Positions 21,395 through 33,485 of a stretch of 64,000 nt of DNA are shown piece by piece. This DNA is from Ceratopteris richardii (taxonomy: Eukaryota; Streptophyta; Polypodiopsida; Polypodiales; Pteridaceae): the NCBI GenBank assembly GCA_020310875.1, contig CM035430.1, positions 97,354,866 to 97,418,865 on the forward strand. Direction: 5' to 3'. The notes below the pieces were generated by a model. The model was not told where the DNA came from. It did no database searches and saw nothing but the letters and a program-made list of their open reading frames with translations. How positions within the stretch are numbered: the stretch's first letter is position 1; each line of letters starts with the position of its first letter. The position numbers and the translations under genes were made by a program.

Positions 21395-24284
21395 TTTGGT
21401 ATCAGAGCACTAAGGTTTTGGTTTCAAAGCTTTAGGTCTTTGGCATCAATGCATTAAGGCTCATTCATAATCCCAGGTTCCCAAACTTCCAGATTTACAA
21501 CATATGATTTGAAAGCATCTTCTAACATTTGACATTTGACATACACACTTAATCTAGATGAGTAGAGATAGGAGAATTAGACAATTCACTTACATGTGTT
21601 CATCAGTGTGGAGTATGAAGTTGATGATCTATTAGCAGCCGAATATTTTTGGAAGAGTATGCAAATACTTTACAAAAGTATTGTTTGAAGACCCTGACTT
21701 GATGAAGAGAAGGCTACTTCAAATTCAAGGAAGAACAATGGTTTAGAGAAGATGAAGAAGTCAGATCAACATCAAATCACAGGTATCAATTTTTACTATC
21801 AGATTATCATTCTTAGTCATATCTTAGAAGAGCAGTTATGAAGAGATTTGAAGAAATTCAAGGAGTGCTTTTATACTTTTTCATCATTTGAAAGTTAAAG
21901 GCTACATCAAAACAGGTATCTAGAGGTTTTTCTAGAGAGTTTTGAGAGATCTCTTTCATGGCAAGAAAGCTTATCTAAGAAGACAAATGCGAAGATGAGA
22001 TGAGTTTTGTTTTCAGCCAATTTTCTATTGTAAGTTGGTTGGATATCAAGGTACAAATGTATCTAGAGAAGGTAACTCTAGAAGGGTAATTCATCATTCA
22101 GACAAAAGATTGGTGAATTTAGTCATTTCATCAGGTGGAAGAAAGATGCAGAAGAAGAAAGTCCATCATTTCCAAAAGAAAAGTAAGGCTTCCTTTTCTC
22201 ATATATTTTCCATATACTTTTCCTATTTTATCCTCTACATCCAAAGACAAGTCTATGAGAACATCTTGTTCAAAGAAGAAGCAGTTTCTTATACTTGGTC
22301 ATGATTTAGTAGATTTGACAAAGAATTGCATTGAGAGAAACAAAAGCACTCATATGTGTATGAGTTATGTTGAAGCTTTTAAGCGGGCAGCTCATATGTT
22401 CCCTCAAAGAATTCTTGGAGTGTCAATACAGAGGTACTTGGTATATGACAAGTTTCAAAGAAGTACATTTCTTCTTTATCCAACTCTTAAAGAAAAAGAG
22501 TTTTGTAAGTAGATGTTGAAGACTTGGGTTGAGGTTTTATGTTTGGAAAAGGTTACCTCATATTCAGTATTTTCAGAAAACTTCAGAAAATTTAGTCTTG
22601 TTGATCTACCAGCCAATTGAAGAATCTACTTTTTATGATTGTCTAGACTTTTGGATACATGTTTGTATTCAAAAAGGTGTTCCATCAGATCCTATCACTT
22701 GATTGAAAAGTGGAGTTAACCAAAAGAAGATCAAGCAGGTACTATCACATTTCACCCGAGTAAAATATGAAAGTTATGAAGTATCAACTTGCAGCTTTTG
22801 GAGTTCTCAAGGTGAGAAGTTTGTCCACTTATGTTTCAAGTAGGAATTGCAGATTCCTTGAAGGATTTGTTTGAAGAAAAGTTTTACAACTTTTTGAGAA
22901 GCATGGACACTTGGAGACATTTAGGTAACAAATCAAACATTCAGTCATGAAGGTTTGATAAGAGTAGATTCTACACAGAAGAGATCATTGATCTTGAATG
23001 ATCATGAAGATCTTGAGTATTTATGCGTCAGTTGTCTATCCTTTGTTTATGAAGATTCTTAACATTGGAAGAAGTCAATCAAAGATTCAGATTCTATCAA
23101 AATTGTGTTACAGAGAGATAGAAATACTTGTTATGTGCAGAAGGGTATGAATCCTAAAATGCTTTCAGCAAGGTTTTGTTATGTTAGAATCAGGTAACCT
23201 TATTCTACAATATGGAAAGTTGAGGAAGTAACAGTGGAAGCTATTGGCAACTGCGCAGTGCTAATAAAAAGGGTTCAGAGATTCTGTTTCAGATACAGGT
23301 ATTCATCACTGAAGATCAAATTTATGAAGGAAGACGTTCCAGATTTCATAAAGTTTGATATATTTGAAGAATACTGGATACTAGTGTTAAGTCATCCAGG
23401 GGGGTGATGAAACATGAAGACTTATTTTCAAGCCATATGTAAAAGAATGCAGAGTCATACCTACAGGTATTCCAATTTCAGGTATTCCTATATTTCCTTT
23501 GTCAGGTTCTCTTTATGTTCCATCTTTAAAAGAAGAAGGAAGTAGAAGAATGTTTGGAGAAAGTTCCTGTTAGGATGTTCCTATTCAAGAGAAGGTTCCA
23601 AAATTCTATCGAAGAGAAGCTTGATATTTCATAAAGGTATATTTCAGAAGTGCGCACATATATGTTTATACCAAGTTCTGAAGGAAAGAGGTATGAAGGA
23701 TTTAAAGGATGAAGACAAGATGACATCATAGATTTTTTTACTCATATTTCAGTTGATTTCAATTGAGATGAGTTGACATGACTTGAGTACAGTCAGAGAT
23801 GAACCAGCAGTGTTCATAATACACTAAGTTGTGAGTTGTCAGTCACAGGTTCCAGGATTCAGTTCCTGATTTTGTTTAGCATATTTACATGACGCAGCAG
23901 AAGTACGTTGAGAAACCTTTTTGGAAGGTAAATGCAAATATGTGGATCCTAGTGTATGTTTTCAGGTTTTTGAAGACAAGAGATAGCAGGTTCAGAGATA
24001 GTTCATGCTATATTTGTTGTCAAGCAGTGATTGCTTGATGTGTACACTATTGGATATCTAGTTTGCATATTTTCTCAAGTATTATGGTTCATATTCAGCA
24101 AGTTCAAGTTTTTTGAAGGAAAGTCCAATTCAGTTTTGAAGAAGACTTTTGAAGAAAAGTTCTGAAGTTTCGGAAGTACAAGCTTGAAGCTTGTGACAGG
24201 CTATTTGAAGTTTGTGGTAATTTGCAGCGCTGATAGTTTGCATATGCAGACCAGATTGTACCAATATGACATTGCAGGGGGGAT
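21395..24284 (+). other. Internal region 1 of the tandem array, non-coding
   Basis: 2.9 kb with no gag, PR, RT, RNase H or integrase signature on either strand. The longest frames (22035-22304 and 22135-22512) overlap each other in different phases and lack domains. Relative to internal region 2 it lacks about 215 bp near 22123. The sequence is unusually rich in AGGTA/CAGGT words. It ends with the polypurine-like ATTGCAGGGGGGAT at 24271-24284. Confidence 0.8.
21397..21408 (+). promoter_or_regulatory. Primer-binding site, first internal region
   Basis: TGGTATCAGAGC, the standard complement of the plant initiator-Met tRNA 3' end, begins two bases after LTR 1. The identical site follows LTR 2 at 25894-25905, showing that LTR 2 acts as the 5' LTR of the second unit. 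Confidence 0.9.
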
Positions 24285-25891
24285 TGTTGGAAACAATGCC
24301 AAAGGTCAACACTTGCACAATATCCCACGGTCAAAATGTCAAGATCCATTGGTCAATGGTTGGTCAAGAATTGTCCACATAATCCAGGTAGTATCCGATC
24401 CCGTAAGAGCTCCTCTACAAGCAATTGGAATGAGCGGCGTGGATAGAGCAAATTTTTCTTAAAGAAGTCACCCGAGTTCAAGTCCCACCAGCGGCAGTGA
24501 TCGCGTTAAATACTTTTTATATCATGCATTTTAAGTCAATAACGCAACGAACAGCGGAGGGTCAAATTAAAGCAGCGGACAGCGCTCGCATGTGTTTTTT
24601 TTCTTACCAATTGCGATCGTGGCTTTATTGTGCTTTTGAATAAGCTTTTCAAGGTATAAGAAATACTATATAAGGAGAGTATTGGGCTCACTTGTATTCA
24701 TCCTTCACCTAGTTTTCAACACAAGCCTTCAGCTTGGACCTCAGTAGAGGTGGTGTTTCTTCTAGCACATGGGGCAGCCATGGTGCTAACTTGAAGCATG
24801 TTGAGGAGCAGCTATGGAGTTCTTCTTAATGATTCTTCTTGGAGAAGATGAAGGGTGTGCTCACACTCTAGCTCATGGAGAGGAGGTTATCTCTTGTTCA
24901 TGGCAAGAAGACTTGGTCATTAGCAGCTTGATGGTGAGGATCGGCCATCTACATGGTGTATTTGAAGATTGTCTTCTACAGGAAGATATTAGGTTGAAGA
25001 TTGTCTTCTACAAGAAGATGTCGGGCTACTTCAAAGACATTGGATGGTGCCATCTACATGGTGTATTTGAAGATTATCTTCTACAAGAAGATATCAGGTT
25101 GAAGATTGTCTTCTACAAGAAGGTGTCGGGCTACTTCAAAGACATTGGATGGTGGTTAACATAAGATTTACATCTTATGTTAAGTATCCAGGTACATATT
25201 CTCTTTATGCACACAGGTACTACTTGAAGTTTATGGAGGCCGTGGCATTCATATCAGGAGGAGTCCTATTCAGCATAGGTACAAGAGAAACAGCACGTAT
25301 ATGCTTTATGCATATTTGATGAGGTGTTTAAGAAGGTGTGTTCACATGAGTTTGAGGATCACTAGCATCAAACTTGTTAGCATTCTATGCTACTTTATAA
25401 GTATGTGATCTTTTCACGCACGTATCTGACTTAGGGTCTTCCATAGCCTAAGTTCAGATGAGGGTTTGTTGATTATCAGTTTCACACTGATACTTCCTCT
25501 TTCAGTCACTCATATTCACTCTTCTATAACCTATAAGGTCACACATCTCATATATATTCAGATTACTGCCCATACATCTGAATATGTTTGTTACATTGTA
25601 CATTCACTCATTCATCTATTTCTCATCACATAGAGTGGTTGAGAGTTTTGCTCCCACATTGTACATTGAACATTGGTATATACGATACTATGAGTAAGTG
25701 ATGGCTTACGTAGCACCTTACACATGTCGTATATTCTTTCTCTATCTTTATCTCATCATCTGTATGATTAAGTTGTGGTATGTTCATGTTTTGTCAATAT
25801 GGAAGATTGCTGGAATTAATGTTGTACATGACTGGAACTATGGAACCATGGACCTGTGACATGAGCCTAAGGGCCTACCTCACTTCCAACA
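24285..25891 (+). repeat. LTR 2 of the tandem array (shared middle LTR)
   Basis: Starts TGTTGGAAACAATGCC after a polypurine tract and ends CTTCCAACA before a PBS, so it serves as 3' LTR of unit 1 and 5' LTR of unit 2. TATA box TATATAAG at 24667-24674. No separate target duplication flanks it. Confidence 0.9.
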
Positions 25892-28800
25892 TTTGGTATC
25901 AGAGCGTTAGTTCTTTGGCATCAATGCATTAAGGCTCATTCATAATCCCAGGTTCCCAAACTTCTAGATTTACAACATATGATTTGAAAGCATCTTCAAA
26001 CATTTGACATTTGACATACAGACTTAATCTAGATGAGTAGAGATTTGAGAATTAGACAATTCAGTTACATGTGTTTATCAGTGTGGAGTATGAAGTTGAT
26101 GATCTGTTAGCAGCCGAATATTTTTGGAAGAGTATGCAAATACTTTACAAAAGTATTGTTTGAAGACCCAAACCTGATGAAGAGAAGGCTACTTCAAATT
26201 CAAGGAAGAACAATGGTTTAGAAAAGATGAAGAAGTCAGATCAACATCAAATCACAGGTATCAATTTTTACTATCAGATTATCATTTTCAGGTCATATCT
26301 TAGAAGAGCAGTTATGAAGAGATTTGAAGAAATTCAATGAGTGCTGTTATACACTTTCATCATTTGAAAGTTAAAGGCTACATCAAAACAGGTATCTAGA
26401 GGTTTTTCTAGAGAGTTTTGAGAGATCTCTTTCATGGCAAGAAAGCTTATCTAAGAAGACAAATGCGAAGATGAGATGAGTTTTATTTTCAACCAATTTT
26501 CTATTGTAAGGTAGTTGGATATCAAGGTACAAATGTATCTAGAGAAGGTAACTCTAGAAGGGTAACTCATCATTCAGACAAAAGATTGGTGAATTTAGTC
26601 GTTTCAGACATTTGGAGCAGAATTTTGACTCAGAGATATGAGGAGATGATAAAACGTGATTCTATATTCACTTCCATTTGTATACCATGTTTGTTTTATC
26701 TCTTACTCTTAGTATTAGAGGAAGAGAAAAGTTCATTCAAAGAAGTCAAGAGTATTTGCTACTTGAAGATGAAGAGAACAAAAGGTATGGAAGAGAATTT
26801 TGAAGATGTTGACATCATCAGGTGGAAGAAAGATGCAGAAGAAGAAAGTCCATCATTTCCAAAAGAAAAGTAAGGCTTCCTTTTCTCATATATTTTCCAT
26901 ATACTTTTCCTATTTTATCCTCTACATCCAAAGACAAGTCTACGAGAACATCTTGTTCAAAGAAGAAGCAGCTTCTTATACTTGGTCATGATTTAGTAGA
27001 TTTGACAAAGAATTGCATTGAGAGAAACAAAAGCACTCATATGTGTATGAGTTATGTTGAAGCTTTTAAGCGGGCAGCTTATATGTTCCCTCAAAGAATT
27101 CTTGGAGTGTCAATACAGGGCTACTTGGTATATGACAAGTTGCAAAGAAGTACATTTCTTCTTTATCCAACTCTTTAAGAAAAAGAGTTTTGGAAGCAGA
27201 TGTTGAAGACTTGGGTTGAGGTTTTATGTTTGGAAAAGGTTACCTCATATTCAGTATTTTCAGAAAACTTCAGAAAATGTAGTCTTGTTGATGTACTAGT
27301 CAATTGAAGAATCTACTTTTTATGATTGTCTAGACTTTTGGATACATGTTTGTGTTCAAAAAGGTGTTCCATCAGATCCTATCACTTGATTGAAAAGTGG
27401 AGTTAACCAAAAGAAGATCAAGCAGGTACTATCACATTTCACCCGGGTAAAATATGAAAGTTATGAAGTATTAACTTGCAGCTTTTGGAGTTCTCAAGGT
27501 GAGAAGTTTGTCCACTTATGTTTCAAGTAGGAATTGCAGATTCCTTGAAGGATTTGTTTGAAGAAAAGTTTTACAACTTTTTGAGAAGCATGGACACTTG
27601 GAGACATTCAGGTAACAAATCAAACATTCAATCATGTGAAGGTTTGATAAGAGCAGATTCTACACAGAAGAGATCATTGATCTTGAATGATCATGAAGAT
27701 CTTGAGTATTTATGAGTCAGTTGTCTATCCTTTGTTTATGAAGATTCTTAACATTGGAAGAAGTCAGTCAAAGATTCAGATTCTATCAAATTTGTGTTAC
27801 AGAGAGATAGAAATACTTGTTATGTGTAGAAGGGTATGAATCCTAAAATGCTTTCAGCAAGGTTTTGTTATGTTAGAATTAGCTAACCTTATTGTACAAT
27901 ATGGAAAGTTGAGGAAGTAACAGTGGAAGCTATTGGCAACTGCACAGTAATAATAAAAAGGGTTCAGAGATTTTGTTTCAGATACAGGTATTCATCACTG
28001 AAGATCAGATTTATGAAGGAAGACGTTCGAGATTTCATAAAGTCTGATATATTTGAAGAATACTGGATACTAGTGTTAAGTCATCCAGGGGGGTGATGAA
28101 ACATGAAGACTTATTTTCAAGCCATATGTAAAAGAATGCAGAGTCATACCTACAGGTATTCCTATTTCAGGTATTCCTATATTTCCTTTGTCAGGTTCTC
28201 TTTATGTTCCATCTTTAAAAGAAGAAGGAAGTAGAAGAATGTTTGGAGAAAGTTCCTGTTAGGATGTTCCTATTCAAGAGAAGGTTCCAAAATTCTATCG
28301 AAGAGAAGCTTGATATTTCAGAAAGGTATATTTCAGAAGTGCGCACATATATGTTTATACCAAGTTCTGAAGGAAAGAGGTATGAAGGATTTAAAGGATG
28401 AAGACATGATGACATCATAGATTTTTTTACTCATATTTCAGATGATTTCAATTGAGATGAGTTGACATGACTTGAGTACAGTCAGAGATGAACCAGCAGT
28501 GTTCATGATACACTAAGTTGTGAGTTGTCAGTCACAGGTTCACGGACTCAGTTCCTGATTTTGTTTAGTGTATTTACATGATGCAGCAGAAGTACGTTGA
28601 GAAACCTTTTTGGAAGGTAAATGCAAATATGTGGATCCTAATGTATGTTTTCAGGTTTTTGAAGACAAGAGATAGCAGGTTCAGAGACAATTCATGCTAT
28701 ATTTGTTGTCAAGCAGTGATTTCTTGATGTGTACTTTATTGGATATCTAGTTTGCATATTTTCTCAAGTATTATGGTTCATATTCAGCAAGTTCAAGTTT

Positions 28801-28973
28801 TTTGAAGGAAAGTCCAATTCAGTTTTGAAGAAGACTTTTGAAGAAAAGTTCTGAAGTTTCGGAAGTACAAGCTTGAAGCTTGTGACAGGCTATTTGAAGC
28901 TTGTGGTAATTTGCAGCTTTGATAGTTTGCATATGCAGACGAGATTGTACCAATATGACATTGCAGGGGGGAT
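25892..28973 (+). other. Internal region 2 of the tandem array, non-coding
   Basis: 3.1 kb closely matching internal region 1 along its length but keeping the segment at about 26603-26818 that region 1 has lost. PBS at 25894-25905 and polypurine tract TTGCAGGGGGGAT at 28961-28973. Small frames such as 26586-26873 and 27518-27715 are not preserved between the two copies and are not annotated as genes. Confidence 0.8.
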
Positions 28974-30648
28974 TGTTGGAAACAATGCCAATTGGTCAAC
29001 ACTTGCACAATATCCCATGGTCAAAATGTCAAGATCCATTGGTCAATGGTTGGTCAAGAATTGTCCAGATAATATAGGTAGTATGCGATCCCGTAAGAGC
29101 TCCTCTACAAGCAATTGGAGTGAGCGGCGTGGATAGAGCAAATTGCCCTTATAGAAGTCACCCGAGTTCATCCCACCTGCAGCAGCGATCGCGTTAAATA
29201 CTTTTATATCATGCTTTTTAAGTCAATAACGCAACGAACAGCGGAGGGTCAAATTAAAGCAACGGACAACGCTTGCATGTATTTTTTTCTTACCAATTGC
29301 GATCTTGGCTTTATTGTGCTTTTGAATAAGCTTTTCAAGGTAGAAGAAATACTTTGAAATACTTTGTCCGGGGGAGTAGGCCTCGGCCGAACCTCCATTA
29401 AAAAAAAAAGGTAGAAGAAATACTATATAAGGAGAGTATTGGGCTCACTTGTATTCATCCTTCACCTAGTTTTCAACACAAGCCTTCAGCTTGGACCTCA
29501 GTAGAGGTGGTGTTTCTTCTAGCACATGGGGCAGCCATGGTGCTAACTTGAAGCATGTTGAGGAGCAGCTATGGAGTTCTTCTTAATGATTCTTCTTGGA
29601 GAAGATGAAGGGCGTGCTCACACTCTAGCTCATGGAGAGGAGGTTATCTCTTGTTCATGGCAAGAAGACTTGGTCATTAGCAGCTTGATGGTGAGGATCC
29701 GCCATCTACATGGTGTATTTGAAGATTGTCTTCTACAGGAAGATATTAGGTTGAAGATTGTCTTCTACAAGAAGATGTCGGGCTACTTCAAAGACATTGG
29801 ATGGTGCCATCTACATGGTGTATTTGAAGATTATCTTCTACAAGAAGATATCAGGTTGAAGATTGTCTTCTACAAGAAGATGTCGGGCTACTTCAAAGAC
29901 ATTGGATGGTGGTTAACATAAGATTTACATCTTATGTTAAGTATCCAGGTACATATTCTCTTTATGCACACAGGTACTACTTGAAGTTTATGGAGGCCGT
30001 GGCGTTCATATCAGGAGGAGTCCTATTCAACATAGGTACAAGAGAAATAGTACATATATGCTTTATGCATATTTGATGAGGTGTTTAAGAAGGTGTGTTC
30101 ACATGAGTTTGAGGATTACTAGCAGCAAACTTGTTAGCATTCTATGCTACTTTATAAGTATGTGATCTTTTCACACATGTATCTGACTTAGGGTCTTCCA
30201 TAGCCTAAGTTCAGATGAGGGTTTGTTGATTATCAGTTTCACACTGATACTTCCTCTTTCAGTCACTCATATTCACTCTTCTATAACCTATAAGGTCACA
30301 CATCTCATATATATTCAGGTTACTGCCCATACATCTGAATATGTTTGTTACATTGTACATTCACTCATTCATCTATTTCTCATCACATAGAGTGGTTGAG
30401 AGTTTTGCTCCCACATTGTACATTGAACATTGGTATATATGATACTATGAGTAAGCAATGGCTTATGTAACACCTTACACATGTCGTCTATTCTTTCTCT
30501 ATCTTTATCTCATCATTTGTATGATTAAGTTGTGGTTTTTTCATGTTTTGTCAATATGGAAGATTGTTGGAAGTAATGTTGTACATGACTGGAACTATGG
30601 AACCATGGACCTGTGACATGAGCCTAAGGGCCTACCTCACTTCCAACA
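28974..30648 (+). repeat. LTR 3 of the tandem array
   Basis: Same ends as LTRs 1 and 2. It is ~70 bp longer because of the SINE-like insert at 29354-29409 and its 15-bp duplication. TATA box TATATAAG at 29424-29431. Followed by AAAAA, the right copy of the target duplication. Confidence 0.9.
29339..29424 (+). mobile_element. SINE-like retroposon tail with 15-bp target-site duplication
   Basis: A 56-bp insert (29354-29409) ends in ATTAAAAAAAAAA and contains CCTCGGCCGAACCTCC. It is flanked by exact 15-bp copies of GGTAGAAGAAATACT (29339-29353 and 29410-29424). LTRs 1 and 2 have a single GGTATAAGAAATACT at this place and no insert. A long duplication plus an A-tail is the signature of LINE-driven retroposition. 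The insert is too short to be a whole SINE, so a 5'-truncated copy is likely. It ends right at the LTR TATA box. Confidence 0.7.
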
Positions 30649-31130
30649 AAAAAGTCAACCACAACTTGGAAACCCCAACTGATGACAACCTCCCCAAACT
30701 ACCTTGTGGAAGCAGCACTAGCATACCAAAGCAACCTGTACAAAACAAGTATGGGTACCAAAAGATCAGCAACCACCAACCATCTCCAATAGTGCACGAC
30801 AAGAAGTTAAGACAAAGCTGACTCAACCTCAACATTCTGTAACACATAGCCATTCTTCATCAACAAGAATTCAACAAGTCTGGGTACCGAAGAAGCATCT
30901 GACAACTTGGCCCATCCCCACTCAAATTTTGATATCCAAAGCTTGTCTCATAACTCAGAAACCAAGCCATGTAATAGCAACGCCTATGACAACACACCAC
31001 TCACCAACCTCATTACCTTCAAATCCATCCCTTGTATCTCACCCAAGGAATCATGATCATATACCAACCCTTAGAGAGTGGGTGCTAAAAAGCCGCCAAA
31101 CACTTCTTACATCCCATTGTATAGAATGAA
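30649..31130 (+). pseudogene. Post-pol coding remnant of element H
   Basis: The right flank of the array holds Pro/Gln-rich coding-like sequence with two copies of a W-V-P-K motif (QVWVPKDQ near 30745 and QQVWVPKKHL near 30868). Comparable VWLPK/MWIPK motifs lie after PR2 in element A. No known domain. The frame ends at a TGA near 31128. Confidence 0.4.
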
Positions 31131-31440
31131 AACTAAACCTTCATCCTTGTAAACACTCCCTAACCCTTAATCCTTGTAAAAAATAATCACTACTAACCCA
31201 GTAATCACTCTAATGACATCTCTCTTGAACAAACATGTATGCATTTTTTAGAGCATGTAGGAAGTCTAGAGACCTGCATTAGTTAATGAGAGGTCATTAC
31301 ACAATCATCCACATGCAAGGCTACACGGGCCACACATTAGTTATGGAAAGGGATTGTGGACTTTATTAGGATCATAATTAATTTTCATGCTAATGTGTCA
31401 TCCTTTTGTAGCAGATCTTTTATACAAACTCCGAGCCTCA
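31131..31440 (+). other. Non-coding gap before element H extra ORF
   Basis: About 310 bases with no coding sequence. It contains imperfect repeats of CCTTAATCCTTGTAAA near 31140-31185 and ends in a U-rich stretch with AG (CATCCTTTTGTAGCAG) at about 31396-31411, a plausible 3' splice site just upstream of the ATG at 31443. The arrangement parallels elements A and D. Confidence 0.4.
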
Positions 31441-33485
31441 CAATGCAAGTCGAAGGAACTTCTGGTGCTGGCACTAGCACGATGACAATGGACTTTGAGA
31501 ATCTCTTGGTGGAGGCCCACCCTTCAATATGGCCTCCAACTTTTCAAGATTTCATGGTACTAATGCCTATCAACGATCCTCCCATAGGAAGGATAGAGAA
31601 ATTACACAGTAAATCACATTGGTTCCAAGCATTAGCAAGAACTATGGCCAATGTAGAGCACATCTACGATGCCACCTTGTGCTTTAGCGATGGCACGTGG
31701 TGAAGATATAACCAATTCTTCTCTCATAATTTTGAAGCTCTACAATTTTTAGAGGAATTAAGAACAGTTTTGACAAGGGCAAGATTCACATAGTATTTTA
31801 GTGCTCCCCTTCCCAAACCAAACTTTTACCATTGTTATTATATGGCACCACCTTACTAGCACCAGTAGAGAAGGAGCTCGCAGGCACATTCATCTTGCCA
31901 TCATTAGTCATAGATTTTCCCTTCAAAAACTTTTACCTCTCAGCAGACCTCATTAGAGCCTCATTGAAGATTCATGGGACACATATGCCAATAGAATGGG
32001 AAAGATTGATCCCTAAAATTATAAAAAAAGGTGATGTTTTGAAGTGGGCCATTATCTCAGCCACTACTCCCGAATTGTCAAAGCCGTTACAAATTTGCAT
32101 GCAATACTTCACCTTCCTAACTCAGGATTGTTTCACATTGCCTCAAAAATAGATCTAGTTTGGGTTATATCTTGCAAATACAGGACCAGGCACTATTGAT
32201 CTCACTAGTTGGATTCAAGAATAACTGTATTTGGCCAACCAAATATGGATTAGGAAGAGAGTCATTCACGGATGTTGTGCAATCACCAGAATTGTGTACA
32301 TTTGTTTAGCTTATGACATTCTAGTTGAGAGAGCTCTATCAAGTGCAAAATTGAAAAAGTTCAAAGGTGCTAAGAAGTCTCGTAAAACATCGACGTCAAG
32401 AACAGGCAAATGAATAAGAGGAATTATACCCTATCTACAAGTACCCGCATCACCCTCCCCTCAACCATCACCCCAGCAATCCCCCACAGAACCCTCGTTA
32501 GTAGTACCCCCTATTCAAATTTGTATGTCTCGACCTATCACATCACAAGGAGCCACTCGTGCATCTATAGCCTTGCAAGCCAATACGATTACTAGCAGCA
32601 CTACCATAGCTACTGAAGTAAGAAAAGTCACTACCACTAGCATTTACTTTTCCTATACTTACTCTAGAGGTGGAACCGTTGAATACAACTTTTGACTTCG
32701 AGATGCAGCTACCCTAGCTCCCCACCGAAACATCAAGATACTCACATTGTATCAAGTTTTGATGAAGAGGACCGCACAGCTACTGAGGACAATGAGGACA
32801 AAGATGAGAGTCAAAAAAGTCACAAATCATAAGCAGAAGATCAACAAGAATAGGGGGGCAACAAATCAAAACTCAAGGAGATACAAGCAACAGAGAGAAG
32901 GACACTTCAGATGCAGTTGCTTATACTATTTCCATTCAAAAGCTGTATTGAAATGTGCAAGCCATACGGGCAAGTCATCGAGTCACATAACAACAAACTA
33001 AAGAAATCCTACAGTAAGAATTGGCAAGTGGTGGTTTTGAAGCTTCTTTTGTGAATGCATTTAATGAATTAGTCCCGGTAGTGGGCATTGTTGAGGCACT
33101 CCATTTCCTCAAATGGAAGCCCCTACTAGAGTTTGAGACCCGACGAGTCCCTTTGATGTCTAGGTCAGGTGAATACATACACGTGCCTATCGAAGTCCAA
33201 TCTTCCATTCAATAGGAAGCCAAAATAGTTGTCGATATGCCACCCCACAATGAAGCCATTATAATTGACTCTCCACCCCATCCTTCAACATTCATACCCA
33301 CCACCACTGTGGAACTTGCCTTGACCTCCGAATCTACCCTCTAGTCACCTGTACATTCAACCTTCCGTGTGTATCCTAGTGCATCCTCCTTCAATCAACC
33401 CATGTCAAGTATCGTAGCACAAGCCCTAGTGCCACCCATTTCCACTCCTTCCACCTTACCCTTCACTCCCTTTCCACGTCAGCAA
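31441..33485 (+). pseudogene. Extra ORF of element H (post-pol)
   Basis: An ATG (MQVEGTSGAGTSTM) opens a decayed frame. 31443-31703 encodes a globular-looking start, 31832-32152 (ELAGTFILPSLVIDFPFKNFYL) and 32231-32413 continue it in other phases and end in a basic KLKKFKGAKKSRK segment. Then a Pro/Ser/Thr-rich stretch follows (ASPSPQPSPQQSP near 32450) and weakly acidic sequence to about 33485. The order globular, basic, Pro-rich echoes the extra ORFs of A and D, but I cannot align the sequences confidently. It ends where copia E gag sequence begins. Confidence 0.45.

Larger units (their letters stand above)
19797..30648 (+). mobile_element. Tandem non-autonomous LTR element: LTR-internal-LTR-internal-LTR
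   Basis: Three near-identical ~1.6 kb LTRs (19797-21394, 24285-25891, 28974-30648) alternate with two related internal regions (21395-24284 and 25892-28973). Each internal region starts with a tRNA-iMet PBS and ends with a polypurine tract. The whole array is flanked by one AAAAA duplication (19792-19796 and 30649-30653). No gag or pol domain is encoded, so it is a LARD-type element that depends on enzymes from another element. The three-LTR structure is the expected product of LTR-LTR recombination between two copies. Confidence 0.9.
17119..33485 (+). mobile_element. Ty3/gypsy element H remains, interrupted by I and the three-LTR array
   Basis: The left piece (17119-18690) encodes an integrase C-terminal half and a second retropepsin-like domain. 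The right piece (30649-33485) encodes a post-pol ORF of the layout seen in element A. No LTR of H is in the window. The two sides are joined by the AAAAA duplication flanking the array at 19792-19796 and 30649-30653. Assigning both sides to one element is inference from that duplication, the shared strand and the shared domain order with A. Confidence 0.6.

Noticed and set aside
21397..21408. tRNA gene
   Set aside because: TGGTATCAGAGC and similar strings are primer-binding sites complementary to tRNA ends; no cloverleaf surrounds them.
24814..25164. LTR-embedded 116-codon ORF as a selected gene
   Set aside because: Open in all three LTRs, but the differences between copies are mainly amino-acid changes, so shared recent ancestry explains the open frame.
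26586..27178. Overlapping ORFs in the LARD interior as a lost gag
   Set aside because: No zinc knuckle, capsid or pol motif, overlapping phases, and not preserved between the two internal regions.
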